A DNA stretch of 64,000 bases, taken from CAWDLX01 sp963753485 (lineage in GTDB: Bacteria > Actinomycetota > Actinomycetes > Mycobacteriales > Micromonosporaceae). Positions 1 through 9,075 of this stretch are shown here, piece by piece. The notes beneath the pieces are model-generated. The model ran no database searches. It was not told the origin of the DNA and worked only from the letters and a program-made list of their open reading frames with translations. The stretch is from assembly GCA_963753485.1 (NCBI GenBank), contig CAVWCL010000001.1, positions 124,001 through 188,000 of the forward strand. Direction: 5' to 3'. Both the position numbers and the translations under genes were made by a program. Numbering within the stretch: position 1 is the stretch's first letter; every line of letters starts with the position of its first letter.

Positions 1-582
1 GGAAGCGGCGACCGCGGTCGCGGTGTACACCAGCTGCTGCACGGCGAGGGCCGGGTCGCCCGGCTGGTCGGTCCCCGGTGACAGGTCGATGGTGATGGTG
101 TCGCCACTGGTACGCACCGCCCGTACCGTCGCCGAGGGCGACCAGTCATTGCGGTAGTCGGGATCGAGCGGCCGACCCGAGATCATGTCGGTGACGGCGT
201 TGCGGATCTTCGTGGCGAGGGTGGCATCGCCCACCGGGACGGCGTGGTACTCGCGGTAGAGCACGCCCCGGCCAGCCACCTGTCCACCCTCGTAGACCGG
301 CAGCCGGATCTGGGGTGGCCCGGACGGCCCGACCGTGGCCGAGCCGCTCGCCCCGGGCGCCGGCGGCGGCAGCGGCGGGGCGGGTAGTACGAAGAGCACG
401 GCGAGCGCGGCCGCCGCGGCGGTCGCCAGCGCTCCCAGGCCGAAGGCCGCGATCCGGCGGCGGCGCCGCGCCACCCCGACCCGGGCCCGGATGGCGGAGA
501 GCGCATCCGGCGCCGGCGTCACCTGGCTGGCCTGCGCCCCGAACGCCGCCCGCAGCTCCTGAGTCATCCGTGGATCGGTCAC
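1..582 (-). CDS. GerMN-like membrane-anchored protein (C-terminus outside window)
   Basis: The minus strand is open from a GTG at 582 to the window edge (194 residues seen). The start overlaps the stop of the upstream sigma gene as GTGA, and GGGGGAGGAGG lies just upstream. Residues 1-35 are a charged cytoplasmic part, then an RRRRR stretch and one hydrophobic segment (about 45-65), a Pro/Ala linker, and an extracytoplasmic region. The pattern of an RLPVYEG strand, a REYHAVPVGD stretch, a 'ATKIRNAVTDM' helix and a 'DTITIDLSPG' strand is what GerMN domains show. Pairing with a SigE-type sigma gene suggests an anti-sigma or sigma-controlled partner, but nothing in the sequence proves it. Function otherwise unknown. 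Confidence 0.7.
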   Translation of the reverse strand, partial: MTDPRMTQELRAAFGAQASQVTPAPDALSAIRARVGVARRRRRIAAFGLGALATAAAAALAVLFVLPAPPLPPPAPGASGSATVGPSGPPQIRLPVYEGGQVAGRGVLYREYHAVPVGDATLATKIRNAVTDMISGRPLDPDYRNDWSPSATVRAVRTSGDTITIDLSPGTDQPGDPALAVQQLVYTATAVAAS

Positions 583-1292
583 AGTGCCTCCTCCCCCGAC
601 GCGGATTCCCAAGAGGGCGATTCCCAAGACGGCGATTCCCGGGACAGCGATTCCCGGGACAGCGATTCCTGGGACGGCGATTCCTCAGATGGCGAGTCCC
701 CGGATGGTGACCCCGCTACCGGCGATCCGAGAATGCGGCGCAGCCTGGCCAGACCCCGGGAGGTGTGGCTCTTGACCGCGCCGGGGCTGATGCCCATCGT
801 CTCGGCGGTCTGCGCCTCGGAGAGGTCGGCGTAGAAGCGCAGCACCAGCGCCTCGCGCTGGCGGGTGGGCAGCGTGCGGACAATGGCGAGGATCTCCGCC
901 GCCCGCTCGGCCGTCACCACCCGGGCCTCGGCGCTCGGCTCGGTCAGCACCGGACCCTGGCGACGCAGGAACCGGTCGACCACGACCCGGTGACGCAGCG
1001 CCGAGCGGGACCGGTTCACCACGGCCTGACGCAGATAGGCCACCGCCCGGTCGGGGTCGCGCAGCCGGCCCCATCCCCGGTGCAGCGCCACGAACGCGTC
1101 CTGAGTGATCTCCTCCGCGGCGCCGTTGTCATGCAGCAGCAGCGCGGCCAGGCGGACCATCGGTCGGTACTGGGTGGTGAAGAGGTGGGTCACCGCGTCG
1201 TCCGCGGTCCAGGCCACGGCGTCATCCAACCCGCCGTCGGTGGCGGTACGCCAGGCCGACGCACCGTCGCGGGTCGCCAGGTGGGCCACCAC
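579..1292 (-). CDS. SigE-family ECF RNA polymerase sigma factor with pentapeptide-repeat tail
   Basis: Sigma region 2 covers the part from TTQYRPMVRLAALLL to the AVAYLRQAVVNRSRSA segment. Region 4 has LPTRQREALVLRFYADLSE followed by a helix-turn-helix (AETMGISPGAVKSHTSRG). This arrangement is typical of the actinobacterial SigE family. The start is placed at the GTG preceding VVAHLATRDG; a second GTG one codon later is equally possible. About 40 C-terminal residues are a low-complexity tail built from a 15-bp tandem repeat (S-P-S-x-E units), which is not part of the sigma fold. The downstream membrane protein gene overlaps by 4 bp, so the two are co-translated and probably functionally linked. 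Confidence 0.85.
   Translation of the reverse strand: MVAHLATRDGASAWRTATDGGLDDAVAWTADDAVTHLFTTQYRPMVRLAALLLHDNGAAEEITQDAFVALHRGWGRLRDPDRAVAYLRQAVVNRSRSALRHRVVVDRFLRRQGPVLTEPSAEARVVTAERAAEILAIVRTLPTRQREALVLRFYADLSEAQTAETMGISPGAVKSHTSRGLARLRRILGSPVAGSPSGDSPSEESPSQESLSRESLSRESPSWESPSWESASGEEAL
604..708 (-). repeat. 15-bp tandem repeat, seven units, inside sigma gene
   Basis: Seven consecutive 15-bp units starting with gattccc or close variants. Two adjacent units (634-648 and 649-663) are identical and the others differ by a few bases. Being a multiple of three, the array keeps the sigma frame open and encodes pentapeptides such as SPSWE and LSRES at the extreme C-terminus. Confidence 0.95.
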
Positions 1293-1420
1293 CCTTCCAC
1301 TTCGTACCTGCGATGCCGCGGCCGTCACGCCATCATGACGCACTCCCGGCCGGCTGGGTTTACCGCCGCCCGGCGCTCCCGCCCGGAACCGGTAGTGTGC
1401 ATCACCGGGCGACGCGCCGA

Positions 1421-1905
1421 TCAGTTGCGGTGCGGGCGGCTGAGCGTACGCAGCGCCAGGGCGGCGTCCAGCGCCGCCGCCGTGGCCGACCAGCCCTTGT
1501 CCTCGGCGGAGTCCGGCAGGCCGACCCGGTCCCAGGCCTGCTCGAGCGTCTCCACCGTGAGCACCCCATGGGCGACCGGAGTCGACTCGTCCAGCGCGAC
1601 CCGGTTCAGGCCGTCGGTCACCGAGCGGCAGACGTACTCGAAGTGCGCGGTGGCTCCCCGGACCACCACGCCGAGCGCGACCACCGCGTCGCAGCGCCGG
1701 GCCAACGCCTGGGCGACCACGGGCAGCTCCACCGAGCCGGCCACCCGGATGGTGGTCACCTCGCTCACCCCGCATGCCTTCGCCGCCGCCTCGGCCCGGT
1801 CGACCATCTGGTCCACCAGGTCACCGTGCCACCGGGTGGCCACGATGCCCAACGACATCCCGCCGGCGTCCACAGTGGCGATACCGGGATCGCCGTACCC
1901 GGCCA

Positions 1906-1906
<1 letters not shown>
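1421..1906 (-). CDS. ribH: 6,7-dimethyl-8-ribityllumazine synthase
   Basis: 161 residues, the usual RibH length. It condenses 5-amino-6-ribitylaminouracil with 3,4-dihydroxy-2-butanone 4-phosphate. Family motifs are visible: the RWHGDLVDQM helix (canonical RFN/RWN segment), VAGSVELPVVAQ (G-[SA]-x-E-[LI]-P), and VALGVVVRGATAHFEYV with the conserved GxVxRGxTxHF core. The ATG shares one base with the ribBA stop (TGATG), making it the last gene of the rib operon. Start and identity are clear. Confidence 0.96.
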
Positions 1907-3134
<1,228 letters not shown>

Positions 3135-3138
<4 letters not shown>

Positions 3139-3731
3139 GGCCGCGGACCTTCCACGAGCTTCTCGACATACTTCGCGATCACATCGACCTCCAGGTTCAC
3201 CAGCGCACCGATGTCTTTGCGGCCCAAAGTGGTCAACGCCAGCGTCGTCGGGATCAAGCTGACCGAGAACGAGGTGGGCTCGGCGTCGACGACGGTCAGC
3301 GAGACCCCGTCCACCGCGATTGATCCCTTGTGGACGACGTAGCGCACCAGGTCCGGCGGCAGGCCGATACGCAGCTCGTCCCAGCGTTCGCCCGGGGTGC
3401 GGGCCAGCACCGGGGCCACCCCGTCCACGTGTCCCTGCACCAGGTGCCCGCCCAGGCGGGTGGCCAGGGTGGCCGCGCGCTCCAGGTTGACCCGGTCACC
3501 GACGATCAGCGACCCGAGCGCCGAGCAGTCGAACGTCTCCTTCATGACGTCGGCGGCGAACGTGTCGGCGTTGACGCCTACCACGGTGAGGCACACCCCG
3601 TTGACCGCGATCGAGTCGCCGGGTGCCGCGTCGCCGGTGACCCGCGGTCCGCGGACGCCGAGGACGGCCGCGTCGCCGTGCCAGTCCAGCCGGACGACCT
3701 CGCCGAGCTCCTCCACGATGCCGGTGAACAC
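3135..3731 (-). CDS. ribE: Riboflavin synthase, alpha chain
   Basis: 198 residues, starting with VFTGIVEELGEV, the family's usual N-terminus, from a GTG one base after the ribD stop (TGAGGTG). Longer open reading frames upstream are just ribD read in another frame. Two repeated lumazine-binding halves are visible: IAVNGVCLTVVGV in the first and IAVDGVSLTVVDA in the second, each with the S/CLT signature. It dismutates two lumazines to riboflavin plus the RibH substrate. The stop overlaps the ribBA start (ATGA). Confidence 0.95.
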
Positions 3732-3732
3732 C

Positions 3733-4800
3733 TCAGTTTCCCTTCGGTAGCGCGTCGATACGAAGATCGGGACCGACCCGCCGGACATCGGTGACCTGCA
3801 GGTCGATCGCCTCGGCGATGGTGACGATGCCGGCCGCGGCGAGCGCTGACGGCCCGGCGCCGAGCAGTTTCGGGGCGACATAGCCGACCACCTCGTCGAC
3901 CAGTCCTTCCCGCAGGTACGAGCCGGCCAGCGTCGGGCCACCCTCCAACAGCACCCGCCGGCAGCCCCGGTCGAAGAGGGCGGCGCCCAGCCGACGCAGG
4001 TCCACCCGGCCGTCCCCGCCGGCGCCGAGCTCCGCGGCGGTGGCGATATAGGTGCGCGCGGCGCCGTCGCGTACCCGGGCCGCCGCCGGCGTGCGCCCCC
4101 CGGTGTCCACGATGACCCGCATCGGCTGCCGGTTGGCCAGCGCCCCGGCGTCGGTGCGGGCGGTCAGGTGCGGGTCGTCGGCGATGACCGTACCGACGCC
4201 GACAATGATAGCGTCCACAGTGGAGCGCAGCTCCTGCACGTCGGCCCGCGCCTCCGGCGAGGTGATCCATTGGCTGGTGCCGTCGAGCGCGGCCGACCGA
4301 CCGTCGAGGGTGGCGGCGAACTTCCAGATCACGAACGGCCTCGGATCGCCGGCCGCGAACCGGCGCATCGCGGTCAGCCAGCCGATGTTGCCCGCGTACG
4401 CCTCGTCGGCGCGCAGCCCCAGCTCGACGTCCACCCCTAACGCGCGCAGGGTCTCCGCGCCGCCCTGAGCTACCGGGTTGGGGTCGGCCAGCGCGGCCAC
4501 CACCCGGACCACGCCGGCGGTGGCGAGCGCCTGGCTGCACGGGCCGGTCCGGCCGGTGTGGTTGCACGGCTCCATGGTGACCACGGCAGTGCCCCCGCGA
4601 GCCCGCTGGCCGGCGGCGGCGAGCGCCCTCACCTCGGCGTGCGGCCCCCCGGCGTACGCGTGGAAGCCCTCACCGACGGTCTGGCCCGCGGCGTCCAGGA
4701 TCACGCACCCGATCACCGGGTTCGGGCTGGTCGAGCCGAGGCCCTTGGCGGCCAGCGCGATGGCCCGCAGCATCGCAATGTCCTCGGCCTGGGTCGCCAT
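3733..4800 (-). CDS. ribD: Bifunctional pyrimidine deaminase / reductase
   Basis: 355 residues from the ATG at 4800, chosen because GGGAGGAG lies 7 bases upstream; upstream codons belong to the riboswitch leader. The deaminase domain has the zinc motif GPHAEV (HAE) and the PCNHTGRTGPC pair of cysteines (PCxxxxxxxxC). The C-terminal reductase domain shows LDGRSAALDGTSQWIT and the GGPTLAGSYL substrate loop. It carries out the second and third steps of riboflavin synthesis. First gene of the ribD-ribE-ribBA-ribH operon, controlled by the FMN riboswitch in its leader. Confidence 0.96.
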   Translation of the reverse strand: MATQAEDIAMLRAIALAAKGLGSTSPNPVIGCVILDAAGQTVGEGFHAYAGGPHAEVRALAAAGQRARGGTAVVTMEPCNHTGRTGPCSQALATAGVVRVVAALADPNPVAQGGAETLRALGVDVELGLRADEAYAGNIGWLTAMRRFAAGDPRPFVIWKFAATLDGRSAALDGTSQWITSPEARADVQELRSTVDAIIVGVGTVIADDPHLTARTDAGALANRQPMRVIVDTGGRTPAAARVRDGAARTYIATAAELGAGGDGRVDLRRLGAALFDRGCRRVLLEGGPTLAGSYLREGLVDEVVGYVAPKLLGAGPSALAAAGIVTIAEAIDLQVTDVRRVGPDLRIDALPKGN

Positions 4801-4907
4801 CGCGGTGCTCCTCCCGTCACGCGTCACGCGCGCGGGCGGTGGGGCAGGAGCGGGGGCACGTGGGCGTCGCGCTGCCATAGCGCGCACCACCGTGACGACC
4901 GCGCGCT

Positions 4908-5040
4908 GTCTCCCATCCGGACTGTAACCGTCGGCCCCGGACTCGCACCGGATCCACCGTTGGCAGTTGCCACCGGGTCGCGGGCTGCTGGGCTGGAATG
5001 CCCAGATCACCGCCGGTTCGGAATTCCACCGAGTCCCGCC
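4908..5040 (-). promoter_or_regulatory. FMN riboswitch (RFN element) upstream of ribD
   Basis: Read on the minus strand the leader contains, in order, the conserved RFN blocks: ATTCCGAACCGGCGGTGA, a P3/P4-like hairpin, CCCGCGA, GATCCGGTGCGAGTCCGG, GCCGACGGTTACAGTCCGGA and TGGGAGA. These match the FMN aptamer consensus almost base for base. It lies about 110 bases before the ribD start. GCGCGC stretches downstream (around 4880 and 4900) could form the expression platform, but I could not assign a terminator or anti-Shine-Dalgarno stem with certainty. Confidence 0.95.
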
Positions 5041-5108
5041 AGCGCGCTGGTGGGTATGGGTTGAGTGTGCCACGCAGCGGGTGGTGCGGATAGGTCGAAA
5101 GGCCGCCC

Positions 5109-5228
5109 TCACGCGCGACGTCGGTCACATGGTCGGCCTCACGCCCGACGCGGGTCACATGGTCGGCCTCACGCCCGACGCGGGTCACATGGTCGGCCTC
5201 ACGCCCGACGCGGATCACACAGCCGCAC
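5109..5228. repeat. 30-bp intergenic tandem repeat, four units
   Basis: Four head-to-tail 30-bp units (5109, 5139, 5169, 5199), each with a ctcacgcccgacgcg core followed by ggtcacatggtcggc. The two middle units are identical; the outer two are diverged at the edges. The array begins directly after the stop codon of the response-regulator gene and fills the gap before the ribD leader. It is open in several frames but I see no credible gene in it. Confidence 0.95.
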
Positions 5229-6182
5229 TCAGGCCCCGCGGCGGCGGTCGACGGCGACGAAGGAGCCGGGTTGGGTCTTCGCCACGGTCTTCATCTCGCT
5301 CGCGTCGGCGATCAGCTCGCGGGGGTCGGTGTAGCCGCGCCGGGTGGACAGCGCCACCCCGACCGAGACCGTGACCAGGCCGACGTCCCGCACGCCGTCG
5401 CGGCGACTCTGCACGCTGACATAGCCCCGGACGCGATCCCCGGCGTCGTAGAGCTGGTCGGCGGCGGCCTCGAACTCGGTCACCGCGCGGTCGGTGAGCG
5501 GCAACACCTGAGCCGGGGTACAGATCAGCACGAAGTCGTCCCCACCGACGTGGCCGAGAAAGGCCGGCGGCAGGCCGATGTCGAGGACCGCCAACTGCAG
5601 CTTGCGGGCCAGGGTCACGATGAACTCGTCGCCCCGGGCGAAGCCGTAGGCATCGTTGACCGCCTTGAAGCCGTCGATGTCGCAGTAGCAGACGGCGAAG
5701 CCGTCGCCGGCGCGCAACCGGTCAGCGATCTCCTGCAGGATCCGGGTGTTGCCGGCCAGCCCGGTCAGCGGCGAGACCTCCCGGAACTCCTGGTTGCGCC
5801 GTAGGGTGGAGCGCACCCGGGCGACCAGCTCCATGGTGTCGAACGGCTTGACGATGTAGTCGTCGGCGCCGGCGTTGAGGCCCACCACCTTGTCCACCGT
5901 CTGGCCGCGCGCAGTCAGCATGATGATCGGCAGCGCCGAGGTCATCGCGTTGCCGCGCAGGACCTTGGTCACCTCGACGCCGTCCAGGGTTGGCATGGTG
6001 AGGTCGAGGATGACCAGGTCGGGCTGACGCTGCTCGATGATCGCCAGGGCCGCTTCCCCGTCGTGCGCCACGACCACCTCGAAGCCCTCCAGCTCAAGGC
6101 TCATCTCGACGAAGCGGGCGATGTCGACGTCGTCGTCGACGACCAGGATGCGCTCCCGTGCCCGCCCGACGGGGGCACTCAC
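5229..6182 (-). CDS. Response regulator with GGDEF (diguanylate cyclase-like) output domain
   Basis: 317 residues. The receiver domain (about 10-125) has VVDDD acidic residues, LVILDLTMP with the phospho-acceptor Asp, MLTARG, and VKPFD with the conserved Lys. A GGDEF-type domain follows: SPLTGLAGN (DPLTGLxNR-like), CDIDGFKAVND, GFARGDEF, and the signature as GGDDF. No RxxD inhibitory I-site is visible just before it. It would make cyclic di-GMP if active; the GGDDF variant keeps acidic residues, so activity is plausible but unproven. GTG start overlaps the rpe stop (GTGA). bldD, a known c-di-GMP receptor gene, lies 21 kb away. Confidence 0.88.
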   Translation of the reverse strand: MSAPVGRARERILVVDDDVDIARFVEMSLELEGFEVVVAHDGEAALAIIEQRQPDLVILDLTMPTLDGVEVTKVLRGNAMTSALPIIMLTARGQTVDKVVGLNAGADDYIVKPFDTMELVARVRSTLRRNQEFREVSPLTGLAGNTRILQEIADRLRAGDGFAVCYCDIDGFKAVNDAYGFARGDEFIVTLARKLQLAVLDIGLPPAFLGHVGGDDFVLICTPAQVLPLTDRAVTEFEAAADQLYDAGDRVRGYVSVQSRRDGVRDVGLVTVSVGVALSTRRGYTDPRELIADASEMKTVAKTQPGSFVAVDRRRGA

Positions 6183-7009
6183 GCGTCGCCTCCTCCAGCG
6201 GCCGCCGGGTCATCCTCGGCCCGATCGCGGGCCGCCGTGGCACCCGCGGCCCGATCGCGGGCCGCCGTGGCACCCGCGGCCCGATCGCGGGCCGCCGTGG
6301 CACCCGCGGCCCGATCGCGGGCCGCCGTGGCACCCGCGGCCCGATCGCGGGCCGCGCTGGCCCGGGCGCGGAGGCGGCGCATCGCCTCGGCCGGGTCGCC
6401 GGCGTGGAATACCGAGGTACCGGCGACCAAGGTGTCGGCGCCGGCCTCGACCGCCGCGCCGATGGTCTCCTCGGTGATCCCGCCGTCCACCTCGATACGC
6501 AGCTCCAACTGCCCGCTCTCGACGCGACGGCGGGCCGAGCGCACCTTGGCGAGCAGGTCGGCGATGAAGTCCTGGCCACCGAATCCAGCCTTGATCGTCA
6601 TGATCAGAAGCAGGTCGAGGTGCGGCAACAGATCCAGGTACGGCTCGACCGGGGTGTCCCGATCGATGGCCAGTCCCGCCCGGGTACCGGCCGCCCGCAG
6701 ATCGCGGGCGAGCGCCAGCGGGTCGGCCGACGCCTCGGCGTGGAACGTCACGTTGTGCGCCCCGGCCTCGGCGTAGGAGAGCGCACTGCGCTCCGGCTCG
6801 ACGATCATGAGGTGGCAGTCGAACGGCACGGCGACGGCCGCCATCAGTGCCCGGGTCTCGGCCAAGCCGATCGTCTGGTTGGGAACGAACCGGTTGTCCA
6901 TGATGTCGACGTGCATCCAGTCCGAGACCTTTTCCACCGAACGGGCGGCGTCAACGGCGAAGTCGGCCGCGAGCAGGCTCGGAGCCACCACGAGCGACGA
7001 TCCGGTCAC
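6179..7009 (-). CDS. rpe: Ribulose-phosphate 3-epimerase with repeat-expanded C-terminus
   Basis: Interconverts ribulose 5-phosphate and xylulose 5-phosphate in the pentose phosphate pathway. Motifs: APSLLAADF, MHVDIMDNRFVPNQT (metal/catalytic Asp), DCHLMIVEP, MTIKAGFGGQDF, RIEVDGGI and LVAGTSVF. The normal fold ends near residue 222 at the MRRLRARA helix. About 50 extra residues follow, made of the decapeptide AARDRAAGAT repeated more than four times, encoded by a perfect 30-bp tandem repeat. The tail is Ala/Arg-rich and probably disordered. Co-translated with the downstream response regulator. Confidence 0.93.
   Translation of the reverse strand: MTGSSLVVAPSLLAADFAVDAARSVEKVSDWMHVDIMDNRFVPNQTIGLAETRALMAAVAVPFDCHLMIVEPERSALSYAEAGAHNVTFHAEASADPLALARDLRAAGTRAGLAIDRDTPVEPYLDLLPHLDLLLIMTIKAGFGGQDFIADLLAKVRSARRRVESGQLELRIEVDGGITEETIGAAVEAGADTLVAGTSVFHAGDPAEAMRRLRARASAARDRAAGATAARDRAAGATAARDRAAGATAARDRAAGATAARDRAEDDPAAAGGGDA
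6221..6360 (-). repeat. 30-bp tandem repeat inside rpe, 4.7 units
   Basis: Units at 6221, 6251, 6281 and 6311 are identical over 30 bp (beginning ccgatcgcgggccgccgtgg), followed by a 20-bp partial unit ending at 6360. The lack of any substitution between full units points to recent expansion. Unit length is a multiple of three, so the rpe frame survives. Confidence 0.97.
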
Positions 7010-7224
7010 CGCGCCAGTGTACGAAGGTCACTCACGTCTACGTCCAGTCCAATCGTGAGCCCGGCCGGGTCGGATACCGAGCGACGCAGGTCGGTGACGG
7101 AGCGCGATTTTAGCTGGATTTATGGTTCCGCTGCGCATGTCGGGCTCGGCGCGCCGGCCCGACGGGGCTTACAGTGATCGACAACGATCATCATGCCACG
7201 GGCGGCACAGGGAGCTTGGGTTCG

Positions 7225-7539
7225 ATGAGTGAGGACAAACTGGTCCGCGACAAGGTCCCCCTGATGCTGCGCCGGCGCGGTCACCACCCGATCGTGCGGA
7301 CCGCGGAGCCATACGAGTACGCCGGTCTGTTGCGCGCCCGCCTGGTCGAGGATGTGGAAGAGTTTCTGGACTCCGACGATCCGCACGTACTCGCCGACGT
7401 CATGGAGGTCCTGCTCGCCCTCGGCGAGGTGCTGGGCTGCGACGGGGACCAGTTGGAGCGGATGCGCGCCGCCAAGGCGCACGAGCGTGGCAGCTTCGCC
7501 AACCGGGTTGTCTACTCCGGCAACGACTTCGCCGCCTGA
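7225..7539 (+). CDS. MazG-like nucleoside triphosphate pyrophosphohydrolase
   Basis: 104 residues from an ATG with GGGAG 10 bases upstream (a longer in-frame start at 7174 lacks one). The pattern KLVRDKVPLMLRRRG, YEYAGLLRARLVEDVEEFL and VLADVMEVLLALGEVLG matches small all-alpha NTP pyrophosphatases, with the metal-binding acidic residues in E-D-V-E-E and A-D-V-M-E. Such enzymes hydrolyse non-canonical NTPs or phosphoribosyl-ATP; the specific substrate cannot be told. Transcribed divergently from rpe; convergent with the next gene, with only four bases between stops. Confidence 0.78.
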   Translation: MSEDKLVRDKVPLMLRRRGHHPIVRTAEPYEYAGLLRARLVEDVEEFLDSDDPHVLADVMEVLLALGEVLGCDGDQLERMRAAKAHERGSFANRVVYSGNDFAA

Positions 7540-7543
7540 GCAT

Positions 7544-8131
7544 TCACGCTGGTGCCGAGCGGCGCTCCTCCTGGAGCAGGGCGATCCCGTCGCCGAGCCG
7601 GACTGTCATCGGCAGGTCGAGTGTGACCTGGCGCGAGGCCAGCTCCCGGCCCTCGCACCCGAGCCCGACGGTGGTCAGGCACCGTCCACCATGGAGCGCT
7701 ACCAGATGCGCCCGCCGGACGGTGCCGGCGAGATTGTCGACGTCGAAGGTCACCCCGAGATCGAAGTGGATGGTCACCAGCTTCACACCGTTGACCACGA
7801 CATCGACGTACGGCCGGTGGGTCGCGGCGATCCGGTGAGTGGCCAGCTGGACCACCTCGCTCGCCGCCGGGTCGGTTTCGGTCGCGTGGGCCGCCGCGAT
7901 GAGGGCCCGGTGGCGCCGCCACCCGCCGACGACCATGGCGCCGAGGTCCAGATCCAGCAACCCGACAACACTACGTGACAGCTCTCGCTCCACCATGGAC
8001 CGGCCGTCCGACGAGATCGCGCCCAAGGTGGCGCCCAGGCCGCCGACCACGCCCTGCCAACCCCGCGACCGTCCCAGCGCGACCACCGGATCGGTGTCTC
8101 CAAACAGGACCGCCCGCACCGTGACACTCAT
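7544..8131 (-). CDS. Hypothetical protein, Micromonosporaceae-type
   Basis: 195 residues from an ATG that overlaps the stop of the PASTA-like gene (ATGA). No membrane segment or signal peptide is seen. It begins MSVTVRAVLFGDTDPVVALG; the middle has a helical DLDLGAMVVGGWRRHRALI stretch, and the C-terminal half alternates strands (PYVDVVVNGVKLVTIHFDLG, RQVTLDLPMTVRLGDGIAL). I do not recognise the family. Tight coupling to the upstream membrane protein suggests a common, possibly envelope-related role, which is only an inference. Confidence 0.7.
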   Translation of the reverse strand: MSVTVRAVLFGDTDPVVALGRSRGWQGVVGGLGATLGAISSDGRSMVERELSRSVVGLLDLDLGAMVVGGWRRHRALIAAAHATETDPAASEVVQLATHRIAATHRPYVDVVVNGVKLVTIHFDLGVTFDVDNLAGTVRRAHLVALHGGRCLTTVGLGCEGRELASRQVTLDLPMTVRLGDGIALLQEERRSAPA

Positions 8132-8946
8132 CTGGCAACCTCCTCGAGGGTGACCGCGGCCACATCGTGGTGCGGTAGTAGCCGGATCGACACTGTCGCC
8201 GCCGGGTCCGCCTCCGTCAGCTGCGGTCCGAGCACCTGGCCCGGGAATCCGTGTACCTCGATCTGCTCGGGCGGCCGGCGGCCGCGGCGGGCGCGCCGAC
8301 GCAATGAGCTGACCCCGACCACCCCGAGGATGGCGACCGCGAGCGCGGAGGTACCGGCGATCGCGGCGATCAGGACCAGCCGGGAGCCGCCGGTGACCGG
8401 CGGCTCCACAGTGGAGGTGGGATCCGGGGTGACGGTGGCCGCCGGCGGCGCGAAGAAGAGCGTGACCGGGAAACCGAGCCGCACGATGATGCCGCCGGCC
8501 GGCCGCTGGTTGGTCACCACCCAGTCCGGGCCGGCGGTGTCGGGGTCGGCGGTGACGGCGAGCCCCAACGGCGCCAGGATCTCCGGCACCCGGGCCCGGG
8601 CCACCCCGGTGAGGTCCGGCACGGCCGTGCCGAGGTCGACCTCGACGTTCGGCGGCTCCGGGTCGATCGTGACCGGATTGAGCCACCGGCTGCTCGCGAC
8701 CACCACCGCGGCCGGGTTCAATCCGGCCGGCAGCTCCTTCAGGCTCGGCACGTAGGTGAGCACGACCGCCTTGTCCCACGCGGTCAGCGCCTGCTGGGCC
8801 GCCGGGATGCTCAGCCCGGTGACGTCGGGTGGATCCGCGGCCCAGGCGGGACCGGCGGCCGCGAGCGCGGTGACCACCGCGGCGACCAGGCCGGCCAGCG
8901 CCGCGGCCACCCATCGAAGCGCGGATCGAGTTCGAGCGGCGTCCAT
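8128..8946 (-). CDS. Membrane protein with PASTA-like repeats
   Basis: 272 residues. Residues 1-36 form a signal peptide or N-terminal anchor ending at GPAWA. Next come two PASTA-like segments, each starting with a P-D-[VL]-T-G motif (PPDVTGLSIPAAQQALTAWD and AVPDLTGVARARVPEILAPLG). A Thr/Pro linker (about 165-180) leads to a transmembrane helix (LVLIAAIAGTSALAVAILGV), a basic RRRARRGRRP stop-transfer stretch and a cytoplasmic tail of about 55 residues. PASTA domains bind peptidoglycan or beta-lactams in kinases and PBPs; here there is no kinase. Role unknown. Overlaps the next gene by 4 bp. Confidence 0.72.
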   Translation of the reverse strand: MDAARTRSALRWVAAALAGLVAAVVTALAAAGPAWAADPPDVTGLSIPAAQQALTAWDKAVVLTYVPSLKELPAGLNPAAVVVASSRWLNPVTIDPEPPNVEVDLGTAVPDLTGVARARVPEILAPLGLAVTADPDTAGPDWVVTNQRPAGGIIVRLGFPVTLFFAPPAATVTPDPTSTVEPPVTGGSRLVLIAAIAGTSALAVAILGVVGVSSLRRRARRGRRPPEQIEVHGFPGQVLGPQLTEADPAATVSIRLLPHHDVAAVTLEEVAR

Positions 8947-9012
8947 GCGCCCAGGATCGCGCCGCCACCCGCCGGCGTCACTATCGGATCACGGACGCCG
9001 CCACCCCCCGGC

Positions 9013-9073
9013 CGATCTAGGCTTTGTGCACACGATTTGATCTCTATCCGTGTGCCCAAGCCCTAGATCGACG
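9013..9073. repeat. 64-bp palindromic element, copy 1 (left arm diverged)
   Basis: Arms: gatctaggctttgtgcacac on the left and gtgtgcccaagccctagatc on the right, with a short loop containing GATC. It ends two bases beyond the rsmB stop codon. This copy is the most diverged; its left arm lacks the outer cgt and carries several unpaired changes. The loop is in reverse orientation relative to copies 2, 3 and 5. Confidence 0.9.
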
Positions 9074-9075
9074 CG

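Noticed and set aside
4801..5112. N-terminal extension of RibD upstream of 4800
   Set aside because: The added codons are the FMN riboswitch sequence; a good ribosome-binding site precedes the ATG at 4800.
5109..5228. CRISPR array
   Set aside because: Repeats are directly tandem with no unique spacers and no cas genes nearby.
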